Shown here: positions 50,859-64,000 of the stretch, piece after piece
Layout of the letters: each line of letters opens with the position of its first letter
Position numbering within the stretch: position 1 is the stretch's first letter
Assembly: GCA_025094145.1 (NCBI GenBank)
Contig: JALLLS010000005.1
Span: 372,001-436,000, forward strand
DNA from: Spinellus fusiger
Lineage: Eukaryota; Mucoromycota; Mucoromycetes; Mucorales; Phycomycetaceae
Direction of reading: 5' to 3'
DNA: 64,000 nucleotides
Program-made: the position numbers and the translations under genes
Notes under the pieces: generated by a model
Told to the model about the DNA's origin: nothing
The model's database searches: none
Seen by the model: only the letters and a program-made list of their open reading frames with translations

Positions 50859-51900
50859 TTAGGCATTGACCTTGTAAAGCATGTTGCTGCCTCCCTGTCT
50901 GTTGCTGGGTAAATAAGTGACATTGGAGGATTTAGACAAAGTCTGTGCGATTTCCTTGGAGGCTTCAATGCGTCTAAAGGCAATAATACTACAACACACA
51001 CATATATTTGTGAGTGAATCTTCCAAGGAAAAAAAAGAAAAAAAGAAAAGGAAAAAGGAGCCCTCTCTTACCCTTCACCAGCCTTCTCCAAAGAATCAGA
51101 AATCAGCTCAGCAGCCTGGGCATCACCCTCAGCACGGATAATGGCAGCCTGTCTCTCTTGTTCTGCGCGCTCCACAATGAACTTGGCGCGTTCTGCTTCC
51201 TGCTGGGCAATCTGCTTCTGCTCAACAGCATTGGTGAACTCTCTACCAAAAGTCATGTGTGTCTATTCTACAGGTCAGTTCCACATGTATCTTATGTCTA
51301 TGTCTATAGAGCACCACCTACAATAGACACATCGTCCAACGCAATGTTGAATTCCTTGGCACGCTTGTACAGCTCTTCACGAATCTTTGCTGAGACCACC
51401 TCACGCTGGGTAATCAACTCACTGGCATCAAACTGAGCCACCACAGCCTTCAGGACTTCGTTACCAATAGAAGGCAACACTCTTTCGTCATAGTCCTGGC
51501 CCAAGTTCTGGTAGATGGCAGGCAATTGCTTCAGCTCTGGACGGTGGAGAACACGCAATGTCAAAGATACCATCTGCATATCCTTGGAACCTGTGGTGGT
51601 GGAGATATTGCGAGGTTTGGTACGAATCTCAAATTGAATAGAACGTTGTAACCAAGGCACCAAAAAGTGAGTGCCTTCACCCACGGATTCTGGCTTGACA
51701 CCTTGGATACGGTCAAAGATAACAGCACGGTGGCCACCCTGGACTGAAGTAGTATGTCAGTCTTCTTTTCATTTCAATTTATATATGTTTATTGTTCTCC
51801 AAGCAGCAGACATACCGTCGTACATGGCAGCCTGAATGCCACCAATAGCAAGACTCACAGGAATAGCAAATTTAGCAAGCTTCTCAAGTACAACAGCCAT
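50859..51900 (-). CDS. PHB1: Prohibitin-1
   Basis: Four minus-strand exons (51900-51816, 51743-51322, 51262-51072, 50988-50859) give 275 residues, the usual length. Features: an N-terminal hydrophobic anchor (about 8-27), [25 protein letters not shown], the SPFH domain with [22 protein letters not shown] and [12 protein letters not shown], then a charged coiled coil ([22 protein letters not shown]) and the tail SSNVTYLP. Phb1 assembles with Phb2 into ring complexes in the inner mitochondrial membrane that stabilise respiratory subunits and modulate m-AAA protease. The exon 1-2 join uses the CAG at 51744-51746, which gives MYDVQGGHRA; the next AG would break the frame. Confidence 0.95.
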
Positions 51901-52070
51901 GAGGAAATGTCAAACAAACTACAAGTTAAAGAAACACATCCACAATGAAGGGTCACAAACAGATTTGGATTTTATGTGACTGTGTATTTGGAAAGGAGGA
52001 AAGGAGGAGAGAGAGTGGGAGAGAGAGAGTGAGAGGAGGAGGAAGAACAAACAATGAGATTTGGAAAAAA
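51901..52070. promoter_or_regulatory. PHB1 upstream region
   Basis: 170 bp between the PHB1 start and the VPS27 stop, both on the minus strand. Contains a GAGAGA/GAGGA-rich stretch (about 51990-52045). Confidence 0.5.
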
Positions 52071-54239
52071 TTACAGCTCAATAAGAGGAGGATCTTCTAC
52101 GGGTTGTTTGGGTTGTGGTGGATTTATAGTAGAAGGATCGTGTTGCTGTGGGTGGGGGGAATAATTCTGTTGCTGTTGGGTTGGGTAGTGCTTTGGATCA
52201 TAATAAGGCTGTCCAGGCTGTCCATGATGAGAATAACCCTGTGGTAAATAGCCCTGAGATACAGTGCCATAAGGATCTGAGTGCTGTGTATAATAGCCCT
52301 GAGGTACATTATGTGCTATGCCTTGTGGTGCATTCTGAGGTGCATTCTGAGGTGCATTCTGAGGTGCATTCTGAGGTGCATTCTGGAGTCTGCCTTGGGA
52401 TCCACTATAAATACCACCCTCTGGAGCAGACATACCAAGAGGAGCATGGGGAATAGGGTAAGAGGATGATTGAGTAGTATAGTAGATTCTCTCTTGTGTA
52501 GGAAATACAGGCAGGCCACTGTTTTCTCCCTGATACCCTCCAACACTACCCCCCGCAGGAGAAGCATAGTAGGCGGATGACTCTTGTCGACCATGAGCAC
52601 TCGCAATTCTTTCTTCCAACAGTCTATCATAGGTCTTTACTGCCAAAGCAAGCTTCTCATGCATAGCAACAAATGTTTCTAAAATTTCTGTGAGTGCCTT
52701 TCTTTCTTATGGTATTCACTTACTGTGTTTGCGGATAGCATCATCAAGATTTCTGATTAACTTGGGCTGTAGTGCACCAATTTGTTCATAGAGTTTGTTG
52801 ACTTGTGGATCATGAGAAACATCTCCCCCTGAACTGTGCACACGCTCCATCAAGGTAGAAAATAACTGAATGTTCTCAATTTCAATAGCAGCAAGATCAT
52901 CGCTGTTCTCTTGAGACGCCACCTGGTAGCCTGGCTGAGTAGGAGGAGGGGCGGAGAGTTGTAGTTCACGGAGAGAAGCAGCAATGGCAGTTGCCAGATC
53001 AGCATCCTCCTGGGCTGTCTCTGCTTCTTGAGACGAGACAGGCTCATGGACGGGTTTGCTAGACACATAGCCTGCTCCATGACCCTTCTTACGCTGCTCA
53101 GCTTCCTTGAGAGACAATTCAATGGCTCTTTTCATGTCCTCATCCAACTCCTCTTCATGGGAGGATCCACCGGATGCCTGGGCATGGGAGGACGAGGGTT
53201 TGTTGCTTGTACTTTGACTAGAGGCCCCCGTCTCTTTCTTGGATAGTCTGGCTAGTGTGGTTTTAATATAACAGCCATCACAGACACGGACTTCTTCTTT
53301 AATGGCTAAATGCAAAAGTGCCATTGTCTTTGAAGAGCATTGCTGACAAAAGGTGTGCCCACATTGACGGCAATGGTGCTTGGATTCTTATGAGTCTTAC
53401 TGCTTCTTTCTTGTGTTTTGCTTACCTTTCTGTTGGTGAGAGTAAAAGGTGTTCTGCATCGTTCACATACATCTGAGTCCGTCCACTCAGGTGCCTAGAG
53501 TAGCCCAACAGCATGAGGACACCACAGCATACATCTCCATTTACGTATGTACCAAAATAAAAATAAAGAGAGACGACCACTTACTGCAGGTGTCTCCAAA
53601 AGAGCACTGTTGATGTTCTCCTTGATGGGTGGGAATTTATGTCCTTTGGCTTTGAGGATATTATAAGTATCTGCCATGTAAGCAAGAGAAGATTTCCCTT
53701 TGGCAGCCAAACCCCATATCTGAAGAATAGACAGTGCCTTGTGGGTGACATCGGGATAATTGCCCATCTACCATGCTGCTGATGAGTCTGACGGACTTTA
53801 CTCCTTTCTTCTTTTTGTTTTACTCACTGATTGAGTCATGACATTGACAATTTCATCAATAAACTCCATGCTGGCTGCCTCCCTCACAAATTGGTCTCCT
53901 CCATTCTTAACACAGGTGTCTGCCAGCTTTTCACTCTTTATAAGCACCAACAGAACAGTCTATCCACTACCCACTTACAGAAAGCGTGGCCATTTGAACA
54001 TTGGGGTTCTTGTGGCCGAGACGTCGCTTAAGGGCATGCATATAGTCCTTGGCATTGATTTTCTTGCTGCGTAACTGGTCACTTATTTCGAGATGAAGAG
54101 CAATGTCTTCTTGTCCAGCAGGCAGCAGTTCCGAAGTTGCCTTTTCTATACCCTCATGTCGTTGGTGAATGCCCTACCAGAGCTCTTCTTTACCTATCAT
54201 CTCATCGAGAGCGTTCTGTCCCCACCATAATGAGACCAT
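52071..54239 (-). CDS. VPS27: Vps27/Hrs, ESCRT-0 subunit
   Basis: Seven minus-strand exons (54239-54194, 54145-53979, 53926-53828, 53767-53585, 53494-53426, 53378-52724, 52687-52071) give 611 residues. Order of domains: VHS (about 10-150: [41 protein letters not shown]), FYVE (about 166-228; CERC, the RKHHCRQCG signature at 187-195, then CSSK), two UIMs ([16 protein letters not shown] about 263-280; [15 protein letters not shown] about 310-327), a GAT-like helical part, and a Pro/Gln-rich tail with NAPQ repeats. The final residues LIEL form a terminal clathrin box. It binds PI3P and ubiquitinated cargo on endosomes with Hse1 and recruits ESCRT-I. It is divergent with PRP2, only 167 bp apart. 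Confidence 0.94.
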
Positions 54240-54406
54240 GACGTATTAAATACACTATAGAAGAAAGAAAGAAAGAGAAGAAGAAGAAAAAAAAAGAAGA
54301 AAGGAGGACAAGTGTCAGACCAAGCAAAAGGGCATCTTACACTAGTAAGCACGTGACGTATTTCAGCTGCCTCATCCGGAGCCTGTGCATACTGGACGGC
54401 CTTGTC
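54240..54406. promoter_or_regulatory. Short bidirectional promoter region (VPS27 / PRP2)
   Basis: Only 167 bp separate the two opposite ATGs. It holds a purine-rich GAAAGAAAGAGAAG run (about 54262-54302). No TATA box is evident. Confidence 0.65.
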
Positions 54407-58045
<3,639 letters not shown>

Positions 58046-58196
58046 TAATGTAGCTATGACTGTGTAAATAGTAATAAAAAAAACAAAAAAAAAACAAAAA
58101 ACAAAAACAAAGATGAACAGATCAAAAAGACTTCATCATGGCAGCACACACAAATGAAAAGAATATGCCTAGAATAATAAGATGACTCCATCCAAG

Positions 58197-58628
58197 CTAG
58201 AGAGTGTTGGTTTGGTGGATGAGTTGGTGCTGGTTTATAAAGTACTTCCCCACTCCACCAAAGAATAGACACAGTCCCACAGCAATACACAGAAAGCCCA
58301 AGAACAGTCTCAGGGTATCAAAATCCCTGTCAATGGGTGTAGTATCAGGCAGTCTAATTCTCATTAGTACAGTCAGACCTACTCCCTATTAGTAGTGCAT
58401 CGAATAGTATGGCTTACCAAGAAGAAGGAAAGTACAGGAGAGCCGTAGTAGAGTGAGCCAGTTGCGCTCATTGGCCAGGTGGTCGCGGGCCTCACTGATG
58501 GTATTAGGAAAGACAAGGGCAATATCAAACCATGCATACACTGGATGAAGAGTGTTTGTCTGTGGTGGTGAAGTCTCTGCTGTGGAGTGGGGTGGAGTAG
58601 TGTTTATGCGGCTTCTCTCTTGGTTCAT
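58197..58628 (-). CDS. DUF202 (YidH-like) small membrane protein
   Basis: Two minus-strand exons (58628-58418, 58378-58197) give 130 residues. The DUF202 block is SEARDHLANERNWLTLLRLSCTFLLLG, where ARDHLANERTFLAW-type sequence is the family mark, followed by a short loop RIRLPD and a final membrane span (FLGFLCIAVGLCLFFGGV). This gives three hydrophobic segments in all. The family is found in bacteria and fungi; its function is unknown, though VTC-like proteins share the fold. The intron is only 39 nt with a CTACTAAT branch-like site. The gene is convergent with PRP2, about 150 bp apart. Confidence 0.8.
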
Positions 58629-58929
58629 GGAGCAAGTAGTTCATGGAGCAAGTGAATTGGATGCCGTGACTAATATCGTGACTGATGCCGTGACTAATAT
58701 CGTAAGTGCTGTTCCTGCCCTTTAATAAAAAGAATACAGAGGGATTCGAGAAAGAAAGAGATTCAATAAACTCTCTCCACAGAGCCCAACCGCACACAAG
58801 TCTCAATGAACATTGTCTGAAATGATAATAAAGAAAATTCCAGCTGGTTTACATTAATGCATCTTATTAATAAATAAACAAAAAGGCAAACACTAGTGCC
58901 TTTGACCAAAGAAACAGTACAATGACAGA
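58629..58929. other. DUF202 gene upstream region with short tandem repeat
   Basis: A roughly 12-bp unit (GTGACTAATATC / GTGACTGATGCC) is repeated about three times at 58664-58705, preceded by two copies of GTTCATGGAGCAAGT (58623-58652). No gene seen. Confidence 0.6.
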
Positions 58930-60855
58930 CTACAAAGGTGTGCCCTCAAAGCAGAGGTAGTCGACATCTTGACAGCGAATAGAGATGAACCCTCGAAATA
59001 TGTTCTGTCTCCACTGTTTCTTGCCTTCATAGGTCTTCATATCAAAAGACTGGTTCCATTCGTCCAATGTAATAGTATAACTACTGGCCTCAGATGCTTC
59101 CTTGGTGGGCAGTCGATACAGCTGCTTTACATAGTCAATGCCCTTTTCTTTGTAATAGTGATACCATCTCGTCAGCGTCTGCTCTTTTTCTAGCTCATGC
59201 TCTTTATGTTGATGCCAGTCTATCTCTAAACAGTCCCTTCTTCTTAGAGTACCATTCATTCTCTTCAACGGTGACAATGCTAGTAGTTTAATGGCATACG
59301 TCGACATTCTTTCATCTTCAGGAGAAAGACGAATGGCATACATACTCTTTATCTGGATTCTGTCAAATGTGTGGTCTGGCATGTTGATTTCTACTCTTCC
59401 ATCAGGAAATGCCTGTCGAATGTTCACATCGGAAATGGACAGAGAGGACAGATGAGGACAGCAAAGGGACAGATAGTGTGTAATGGCCTTCATCTCCAGG
59501 GTAATAAACTCAATCGATAACTCAGAAAGGGGATGCATTTCTGGAGTGTTCTTGGAGTATGGATTGGATAGTACCAGCTTGCCAAGAGTAAGTGACAGAG
59601 ATTTCAACTGAGGACATGCCTCTAATATCACATCCAACGCATATACAGTGTCCATACTGTAGCCAGTGATGGTAAGAGAAGAAAGACGCTGACATTGACC
59701 CAATAAACGGATGAGATGGGTCATGTCAGCGTCTCCCCATGCTCGGAATGTTAGTGTCTCGAGAGTGTTTTTTGACGAGTCCACCATTGCCATAAAGTGA
59801 CTGAGGTAGTCAAGGGAGTATCTTGGCGTCTTATCAAAGTTCAACTTTAAGGTGGTAAGAGACACACCAGAGCCTTGAAGTGCATCAAAGAAGCGGCTTC
59901 CCGGCCATACATTCTCTGGTATACCACTCATAATGAAGGAGTAGAGACAAGGCCACTGCTGTGCCATGACGATGAAAATATTCTCATTGCTCTGTGGGTC
60001 CAGATCCGCAGGCCTGCCATTTTGATAGGTGACTGAGAATCCTGTGGTAGAGAACTCCTTCAATTGGGGATATTTGCGTATAAAGTAGTGTATGGCCTTC
60101 CAATGGATATGACGAGTATAGGTCAAGTGAAGAGCACGCATTGTGTTGACAGGAGAGATGGCCATGTCCTTTGTTAATTCTGTAGACTCCAAAAACACAG
60201 TCGACAATCCCAGGTGCTCCAGATGTGGACATGTACTATGAATCAGGTCAATGGCATCCAGTGTAAGATATGGGAGAGAGTACATCTGACTACTCGATAG
60301 AGAATGTTTTCCTGTAAGATCAAGTCGCTTTAAATTGTGTGCAAACATCAGCATAGATCCAAGTCGACGGTCTTTCATCCATCCACTCAGCATTGGTCCT
60401 TCCAAGTGAAGTTGGATGAGTTGATGGCCGCGTTCTTCTATCAGAGAACCTGCATGACGTTCTTCACTCAACATTGGGAGTCTTTCAATATGCTTCAAAG
60501 TATTGAGTCTGCTTGGACTGTGGAGATTGCGCCATAGCTTTGGGTTGAAATCAATGCTGAGGAGATTGGGACAGCACTCTATTATGCAGTCCAACTCTTT
60601 ATCAGTCAGTCCAACCGTATATTTCATCGTCAAGGATCTAACAAGACAGCCGAATCCTTGGCCCTGAGTATTTGTTTGGAGTGTTCTGTAGAATAGCTTA
60701 AACTGTCTCCGGGTTCTTATCAGCACATTAGTGTATAGAATGTGTGCAAATGAGTTGGCCCATGCCTTGTTGGTTAGAGCGCACTGGATAAAGTCCAATG
60801 TTCTCAAATACTGGGCAATTATCTTGAGAATCTCGGTGGGAAAAGAGTAGCTCAT
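58930..60855 (-). CDS. F-box / leucine-rich-repeat protein
   Basis: A single 1926-bp exon encodes 641 residues. The first 40 residues (FPTEILKIIAQYL..LDFIQCALTNKAWANSF) are an F-box, which would bind Skp1 in an SCF ubiquitin ligase. The rest has repeated irregular leucine-rich units (for example PNLLSIDFNPKLW, LKRLDLTGKHSL, CPHLEHLGLSTVF, CPQLKSLSLTLGKL, CPHLSSLSISDV), the expected substrate-recognition solenoid. Such proteins are very numerous in Mucoromycota and usually lack assigned substrates. It lacks introns, unlike nearly every neighbour. Confidence 0.85.
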   Translation of the reverse strand: MSYSFPTEILKIIAQYLRTLDFIQCALTNKAWANSFAHILYTNVLIRTRRQFKLFYRTLQTNTQGQGFGCLVRSLTMKYTVGLTDKELDCIIECCPNLLSIDFNPKLWRNLHSPSRLNTLKHIERLPMLSEERHAGSLIEERGHQLIQLHLEGPMLSGWMKDRRLGSMLMFAHNLKRLDLTGKHSLSSSQMYSLPYLTLDAIDLIHSTCPHLEHLGLSTVFLESTELTKDMAISPVNTMRALHLTYTRHIHWKAIHYFIRKYPQLKEFSTTGFSVTYQNGRPADLDPQSNENIFIVMAQQWPCLYSFIMSGIPENVWPGSRFFDALQGSGVSLTTLKLNFDKTPRYSLDYLSHFMAMVDSSKNTLETLTFRAWGDADMTHLIRLLGQCQRLSSLTITGYSMDTVYALDVILEACPQLKSLSLTLGKLVLSNPYSKNTPEMHPLSELSIEFITLEMKAITHYLSLCCPHLSSLSISDVNIRQAFPDGRVEINMPDHTFDRIQIKSMYAIRLSPEDERMSTYAIKLLALSPLKRMNGTLRRRDCLEIDWHQHKEHELEKEQTLTRWYHYYKEKGIDYVKQLYRLPTKEASEASSYTITLDEWNQSFDMKTYEGKKQWRQNIFRGFISIRCQDVDYLCFEGTPL

Positions 60856-61097
60856 TGCAACGGTGTGGTGGCCTTGGAATAGGCAGTAGAGTGGACTACA
60901 GAACAGGCAGTAGAACAGGCAGTAGAATGGACTTTCCTATTTTCTGCGGATGGGCTGACTTTCGCACCTGTAGAACAAACGAGCGAATGTCTTTTTCTCT
61001 TTCTTTTATGAGTGTAAAAGAGACAGACATCTCTAAGGCTGTTTTTACAGATAAATATCGCAATTTTCATCCATAGTACCGCTCCTATAAAAGGATA

Positions 61098-61410
61098 TTG
61101 AGTACAAGGTAGGCATATCATCTCTCTTGATTGAATCATTACCAAGACACTCGTTGTGTTATTAGATAAGTTAATACTCTTGTCAAGTCAGGCCCAGGTA
61201 GTCCTTTTCCTTTTATACTGTCTAGGGTGTATCCCCGAGCATAGTTATCTATCTCCCAAGGATAAATCATTAGGCTTTTAGGGTATAGATTCTATTGCTA
61301 TAAGAAGTGTGCCTATAACATCAGCAGCTACAGTTATAATATATCATTAGCTATACTATTATAATAAACAATTTTATTCATAAACACTATATTCTATTAA
61401 TAATACAATT
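61098..61410 (+). pseudogene. Decayed copy of the 42-kb small secreted-protein gene
   Basis: From TTGAGTACAAGG onward it matches 42135-42440: the intron 3 donor region (GTAGGCATATCATCTCTC against GTAAGCATATTATCTCTC), the acceptor TTATTAG, exon 4 and the 3' flank with AATAAACAATTTTATTCATA. Exon 4 has a TAA immediately after the splice and a frame change, so no protein is possible. Exons 1 and 2 are absent. Confidence 0.7.
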
Positions 61411-61454
61411 TGATAGTAAGGTATTCTAAAAAAGTTAATAATAATTTGGATATC

Positions 61455-61560
61455 CATAAACCTTTTTATTTTAAACACAGTTCCATACAAGGTGAGGCTT
61501 TTTATTGATGTACAGGGAAGGAGATACCACTGCTTAAAAGCTAAATAATCTTTGGGTATG
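61455..61560. repeat. Dispersed repeat, copy C
   Basis: It shares ACCTTTTTATTTTAAACACA, TTCCATACAAGGTGAGG, CTGCTTAAAAGC and AATCTTTGGGTATGT with the copies at about 27373 and 42745. Confidence 0.75.
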
Positions 61561-61681
61561 TATTGAGAGTAGTACCTATCTTATGCTATCGGGGAATGAA
61601 AAGGAGAGAGAGAGAGAGAAAAAGGGACTGTCCAATAATCACTAAGTCCTAAGCTGGAGGGTGTATCTACATTATTCCACA

Positions 61682-62910
61682 ATGGCAGAAGCATCTTTAG
61701 ATCTACCCACAGATCAGAACACACCCTGCGAACAGTGCAACCAACAGCCCTGGAAGTACAAATGTCCGAGTTGCTTCTTAAAGACCTGTTCATTGCCTTG
61801 TGTCAAACAGCACAGGATAGACAAGGAGTGTTCAGGCGAAAGAAGCAAAACACACTATGTCTCTTTGAAAACATACAACGAGAGTACCATGATGAGTGGT
61901 AAATACTATTCTTAGCCGTCTCACACACCCAGACTCCACCTCATACCGTGAATAGACTATGTTTACCTGGAGGATCTCAGTAGAAAGACAGACACACTGA
62001 CACGCACCCGTCTCCGTGCTTCTCCTGAAGACAGACAGTCCAAGCATGCCCAGTCCAAAACAAAGCAGCTTGTTCATCAGGCACGTCAGATGAAGATTAT
62101 GTATGATGTTCTTCCTGCGGGCATGTCTCGTAACAAGCTGAATACATCCAACTACAGCCCAAAGTAAGTAGAATAAAGAGTTTCTATCTCTTACAGTCTA
62201 TATTCTACGGCACAACTGACTAGCCTCTTTTTCTTTTTTTTTCTTTCTTTTTTCTTTCTTCCTTTTCGGATGATAGTAAGCGACAGATTTACTGGACTGT
62301 AGAGTGTTCATTCCATCACAATGGCAGCAGAGAGCGTATTCTGGATCATTCGTAGGTGGTGCATGAGGAATGATGAGATATTAGCACAGTATCTTACGAT
62401 GGCATGGATAGGATCCCTTCTGGGTTAACCCTGCGCTCTTTCTTTGAGAATATGCTGTTTGCAGAGAAGCCTATTGGTAAAACATCCTATACACTGTTCC
62501 GATACCAGGTCCAAGAGTTCATTGATGCTGGTATGGATCACTGTGTTATTGGTCTAAGGAAGGAGGGAGTAGCCAAAAGAGTCCATGTGGATATCACCCA
62601 CTGCCTTGATAAACCACTGTCCATGGTATTGCAGGGAGAACGTATTATAGAATTCCCTATTCTATCTGTATGGCTTAAAGGAGACATGGCATTGGAGGAG
62701 GTTGAGATGGAGGTCAAAGCAGAAACAAAAGCACCCACACCCACAGTCATGGATATCCCAGTAATAGAAGAAGATATGATAGTAGTAGAAGAAGACCTGG
62801 TAATAGAAGAAGAAGACCTGGTAGAAGACCTGGTAATAGAAAAAGAAGACCCTCCCCTTCAACAGATCCCACCGGCAATCCCTTTGCAGAACGAGCCTGC
62901 TTTATTATAA
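61682..62910 (+). CDS. BCD1: Bcd1/ZNHIT6-like box C/D snoRNP assembly protein
   Basis: Four exons (61682-61898, 61956-62163, 62277-62351, 62385-62910) give 341 residues. The zf-HIT finger is near the start: C16-x2-C19, C28-x2-C31, C36, C40, H44, C50 with WKYKCPSC and KTCSLPC. It is followed by a basic region (QARQMKIMYDVLPAGMSRNKLN), as in Bcd1. Bcd1 is needed for assembly and stability of box C/D snoRNAs with R2TP. The C-terminus is a very acidic low-complexity tract (EEDLV repeats, about 62760-62850). The exon 4 acceptor is the TTAG at 62384; a nearer CACAG would shift the frame. Its stop overlaps the stop of the opposite-strand GatC gene by 6 bp. Confidence 0.86.
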
Positions 62911-63447
62911 AGATTCAGGCACAGATCCTTGTACACTGTAGAAATGTCCACTCTTTTCTTTGGCTTGATGCATAAGTCCTCTTCCTTTTGTCTCTATGTC
63001 TTGTGAGGGAGTGTCCTGTCTTAATTCTATGCCTGTCTTCTCATGCCATACATGGGACCGTGGCTCTGTAGTGCCAAAGTCATACACCTGCAGTGGTTCT
63101 ACAAAGGCAGACAATTGGTCTACGTCTCTCTTTAATTCCTCCCGTGCTTGTTGGGAGGCAGGTGGATGTAGCTGAGCAAGACGACACAGGTGAGAGAAGT
63201 GTGTGTCTGTCATTGTGTGTTTGGAGGGTGCCATAAGAGAGCCCACAGACCAAATAGGAGAGTGTGGCTGTAGAAGAAGAAAGAGAACCAGTGTAAAGAG
63301 ACAGAAGAAAAGGTGGAGCATTACCAGTCCATCTTTATCCACTGCAGAGAATTGCCTTGTAAGTGGTCTTGTAAGTGGTCCTACAAGTGGTCTTGCGAGT
63401 GGTCTTGCGAGTGGCCTGCACTGCACTGTATGGAGTGACTTGAACAT
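62905..63447 (-). CDS. gatC: Mitochondrial Glu-tRNA(Gln) amidotransferase subunit C (GatC)
   Basis: Two minus-strand exons (63447-63325, 63267-62905) give 161 residues. The first 40 residues are basic, lack acids until DKD, and contain a tandem RPLARPL/VGPLTRPL repeat, fitting a mitochondrial presequence. The body matches GatC: PIWSVGSLM, then HFSHLCRLAQL, ELKRDVDQLSAFVEPLQVYD, and TTEPRSHVW...LRQD. GatC stabilises the GatA-GatB enzyme that converts Glu-tRNA(Gln) to Gln-tRNA(Gln). Intron length is a multiple of 3 with no stop, so an unspliced form is also open; splicing restores the family's WSV..L block directly after the presequence. It is divergent with the E2 gene, 151 bp apart. Confidence 0.8.
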   Translation of the reverse strand: MFKSLHTVQCRPLARPLARPLVGPLTRPLTRQFSAVDKDGLVMLHLFFCLFTLVLFLLLQPHSPIWSVGSLMAPSKHTMTDTHFSHLCRLAQLHPPASQQAREELKRDVDQLSAFVEPLQVYDFGTTEPRSHVWHEKTGIELRQDTPSQDIETKGRGLMHQAKEKSGHFYSVQGSVPESL

Positions 63448-63598
63448 AACAAGAGAAGAAAAGAAGGGGGAAGGTGGATTCAACCGTCACAGTTGGCCGA
63501 CAACAGCCTCTTCTATTTCTCTTCTTTTCACTGTTCTCCATCACCCCTCCTTTCTTCTCTTGTTATTTTCTTCCCTTTGCTATTCTCCCTCCCTCCCC
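63448..63598. promoter_or_regulatory. Short divergent promoter region (GatC / E2)
   Basis: 151 bp between opposite start codons, with a pyrimidine-rich plus strand (TTCTCTTC, CCCTCC). No gene. Confidence 0.6.
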
Positions 63599-64000
63599 AT
63601 GAGTCTATCTGAACAAAGCAGCCTTCTATTACAGAGACAGCTCAGAGGTAGTCTACAAAACATAAACATAAACATAAACAAACCACGGATGACCTGACTC
63701 TTATGCCTCTGTAGATCTGCAAAAACACCCTGTAGAAGGGTTCTCTGCTGGTTTGGTAGATGGGAATATCTACGAGGTACATATCGCATTAGAATAGAGT
63801 AGAGTGGCTATTTATACAGCTTGTTGGCAGTGGGAAATACTTGTTATGGGCGCAGCGGACACTCTCTAGTAAGTTTTGTCCTATTTGCCTTATTCACCTC
63901 TACAGTGAAGATGGTTTCTTCAAGGCAAAACTGTCCTTTCCTACAGTAAGTTTTATCTATAAGTGTGCTCTGTTGTATTCAATTTATCCAGAGTTACCCC
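63599..64000 (+). CDS. UBE2G1: Ubiquitin-conjugating enzyme E2, UBE2G1/Ubc7-like (5' part)
   Basis: Exons 63599-63647, 63715-63776, 63831-63868 and 63906-63945 (then a GTAAG donor) encode the first 63 residues; the gene runs off the window. The sequence LLLQRQLRDLQKHPVEGFSAGLVDGNIYEW (spanning exons 1-3), then VMGAADTLYEDGFFKAKLSFP, matches the UBC fold N-terminus and especially UBE2G1 (NPVEGFSAGL). The catalytic Cys lies beyond the window. These E2s build Lys48 chains; Ubc7-type members act in ER-associated degradation. Exons are tiny (38-62 nt). Confidence 0.88.

Larger units (their letters stand above)
60856..61681. other. Intergenic region carrying decayed copies of repeat sequences
   Basis: The first 200 bp contain an ACAGAACAGGCAGTAGA repeat (about 60895-60935) and are the likely F-box gene promoter. 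The rest is the decayed small-gene copy (61098-61410) and dispersed repeat (61455-61560), then the short BCD1 upstream part with a GAGAGAGA run (61602-61620). Confidence 0.55.

Noticed and set aside
58525..58806. 93-codon minus-strand frame upstream of the DUF202 gene
   Set aside because: Runs through short DNA repeats and overlaps the DUF202 start out of frame; no domain.
62760..62862. Minus-strand Phe/Tyr repeat frame
   Set aside because: Antisense of the EEDLV tract in BCD1.

Overview
The window looks like nuclear DNA of a filamentous fungus, most likely an early-diverging lineage (Mucoromycota-type). The basis is the gene set (Cyc8/Ssn6 corepressor, PKA catalytic subunit, Rax1, Gvp36, Erv46, Git1-type permease, Vps27, Prp43 and Prp2), genes full of short (about 40-70 nt) GT-AG introns with CTAAT/CTAAC-like branch sites, and Tc1, PIF/Harbinger, IS630-like and Fanzor relics. 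Lineage is inferred from protein families and intron style; no rRNA or other species marker is present. All gene models below were joined by hand from splice signals and reading phase.

Layout. 1-1.28 kb: decayed Tc1 relic. 1.28-20.25 kb: a gene-dense block with GVP36, a YML020W-like alpha/beta hydrolase, PRP43, an Rsm1/NIPA-like C3HC zinc-finger gene, RAX1, a PKA catalytic subunit, an EI24-like membrane protein, a tetraspanin and CYC8. 20.25-32 kb: an AT-rich, gene-poor island with a 10-bp tandem array, a Fanzor-like relic (copy 1), a PIF/Harbinger relic and a Tc1 relic. 32-39.7 kb: a hypothetical gene with an apparent 14-nt microexon, a Tc1 copy with both inverted ends, tRNA-Ser(GCU), ERV46 and an unrecognised gene. 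39.9-42.4 kb: Fanzor-like relic copy 2 and a four-exon gene for a predicted 97-residue secreted protein. 43-44.8 kb: Git1-like permease. 44.8-50.8 kb: mostly decayed sequence including an IS630-like transposase relic. 50.8-64 kb: a second gene-dense block with PHB1, VPS27, PRP2, a DUF202 protein, an F-box/LRR protein, a decayed copy of the 42-kb small gene, BCD1, GatC and a UBE2G1-like E2 cut by the window end.

The genes are mainly housekeeping: splicing (Prp43, Prp2), snoRNP assembly (Bcd1), ER-Golgi and endosomal traffic (Erv46, Gvp36, Vps27), mitochondria (Phb1, GatC), signalling and transcription (PKA, Cyc8), polarity (Rax1) and ubiquitin (E2, F-box). They do not form an obvious single pathway cluster. 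Several carry in-frame tandem codon repeats, most strikingly about forty HPQ(A/G) units in Cyc8. Three introns appear to use GC donors. The least expected items are the small secreted-protein gene with its decayed paralogue, and the two near-identical Fanzor-like relics carrying complementary damage.
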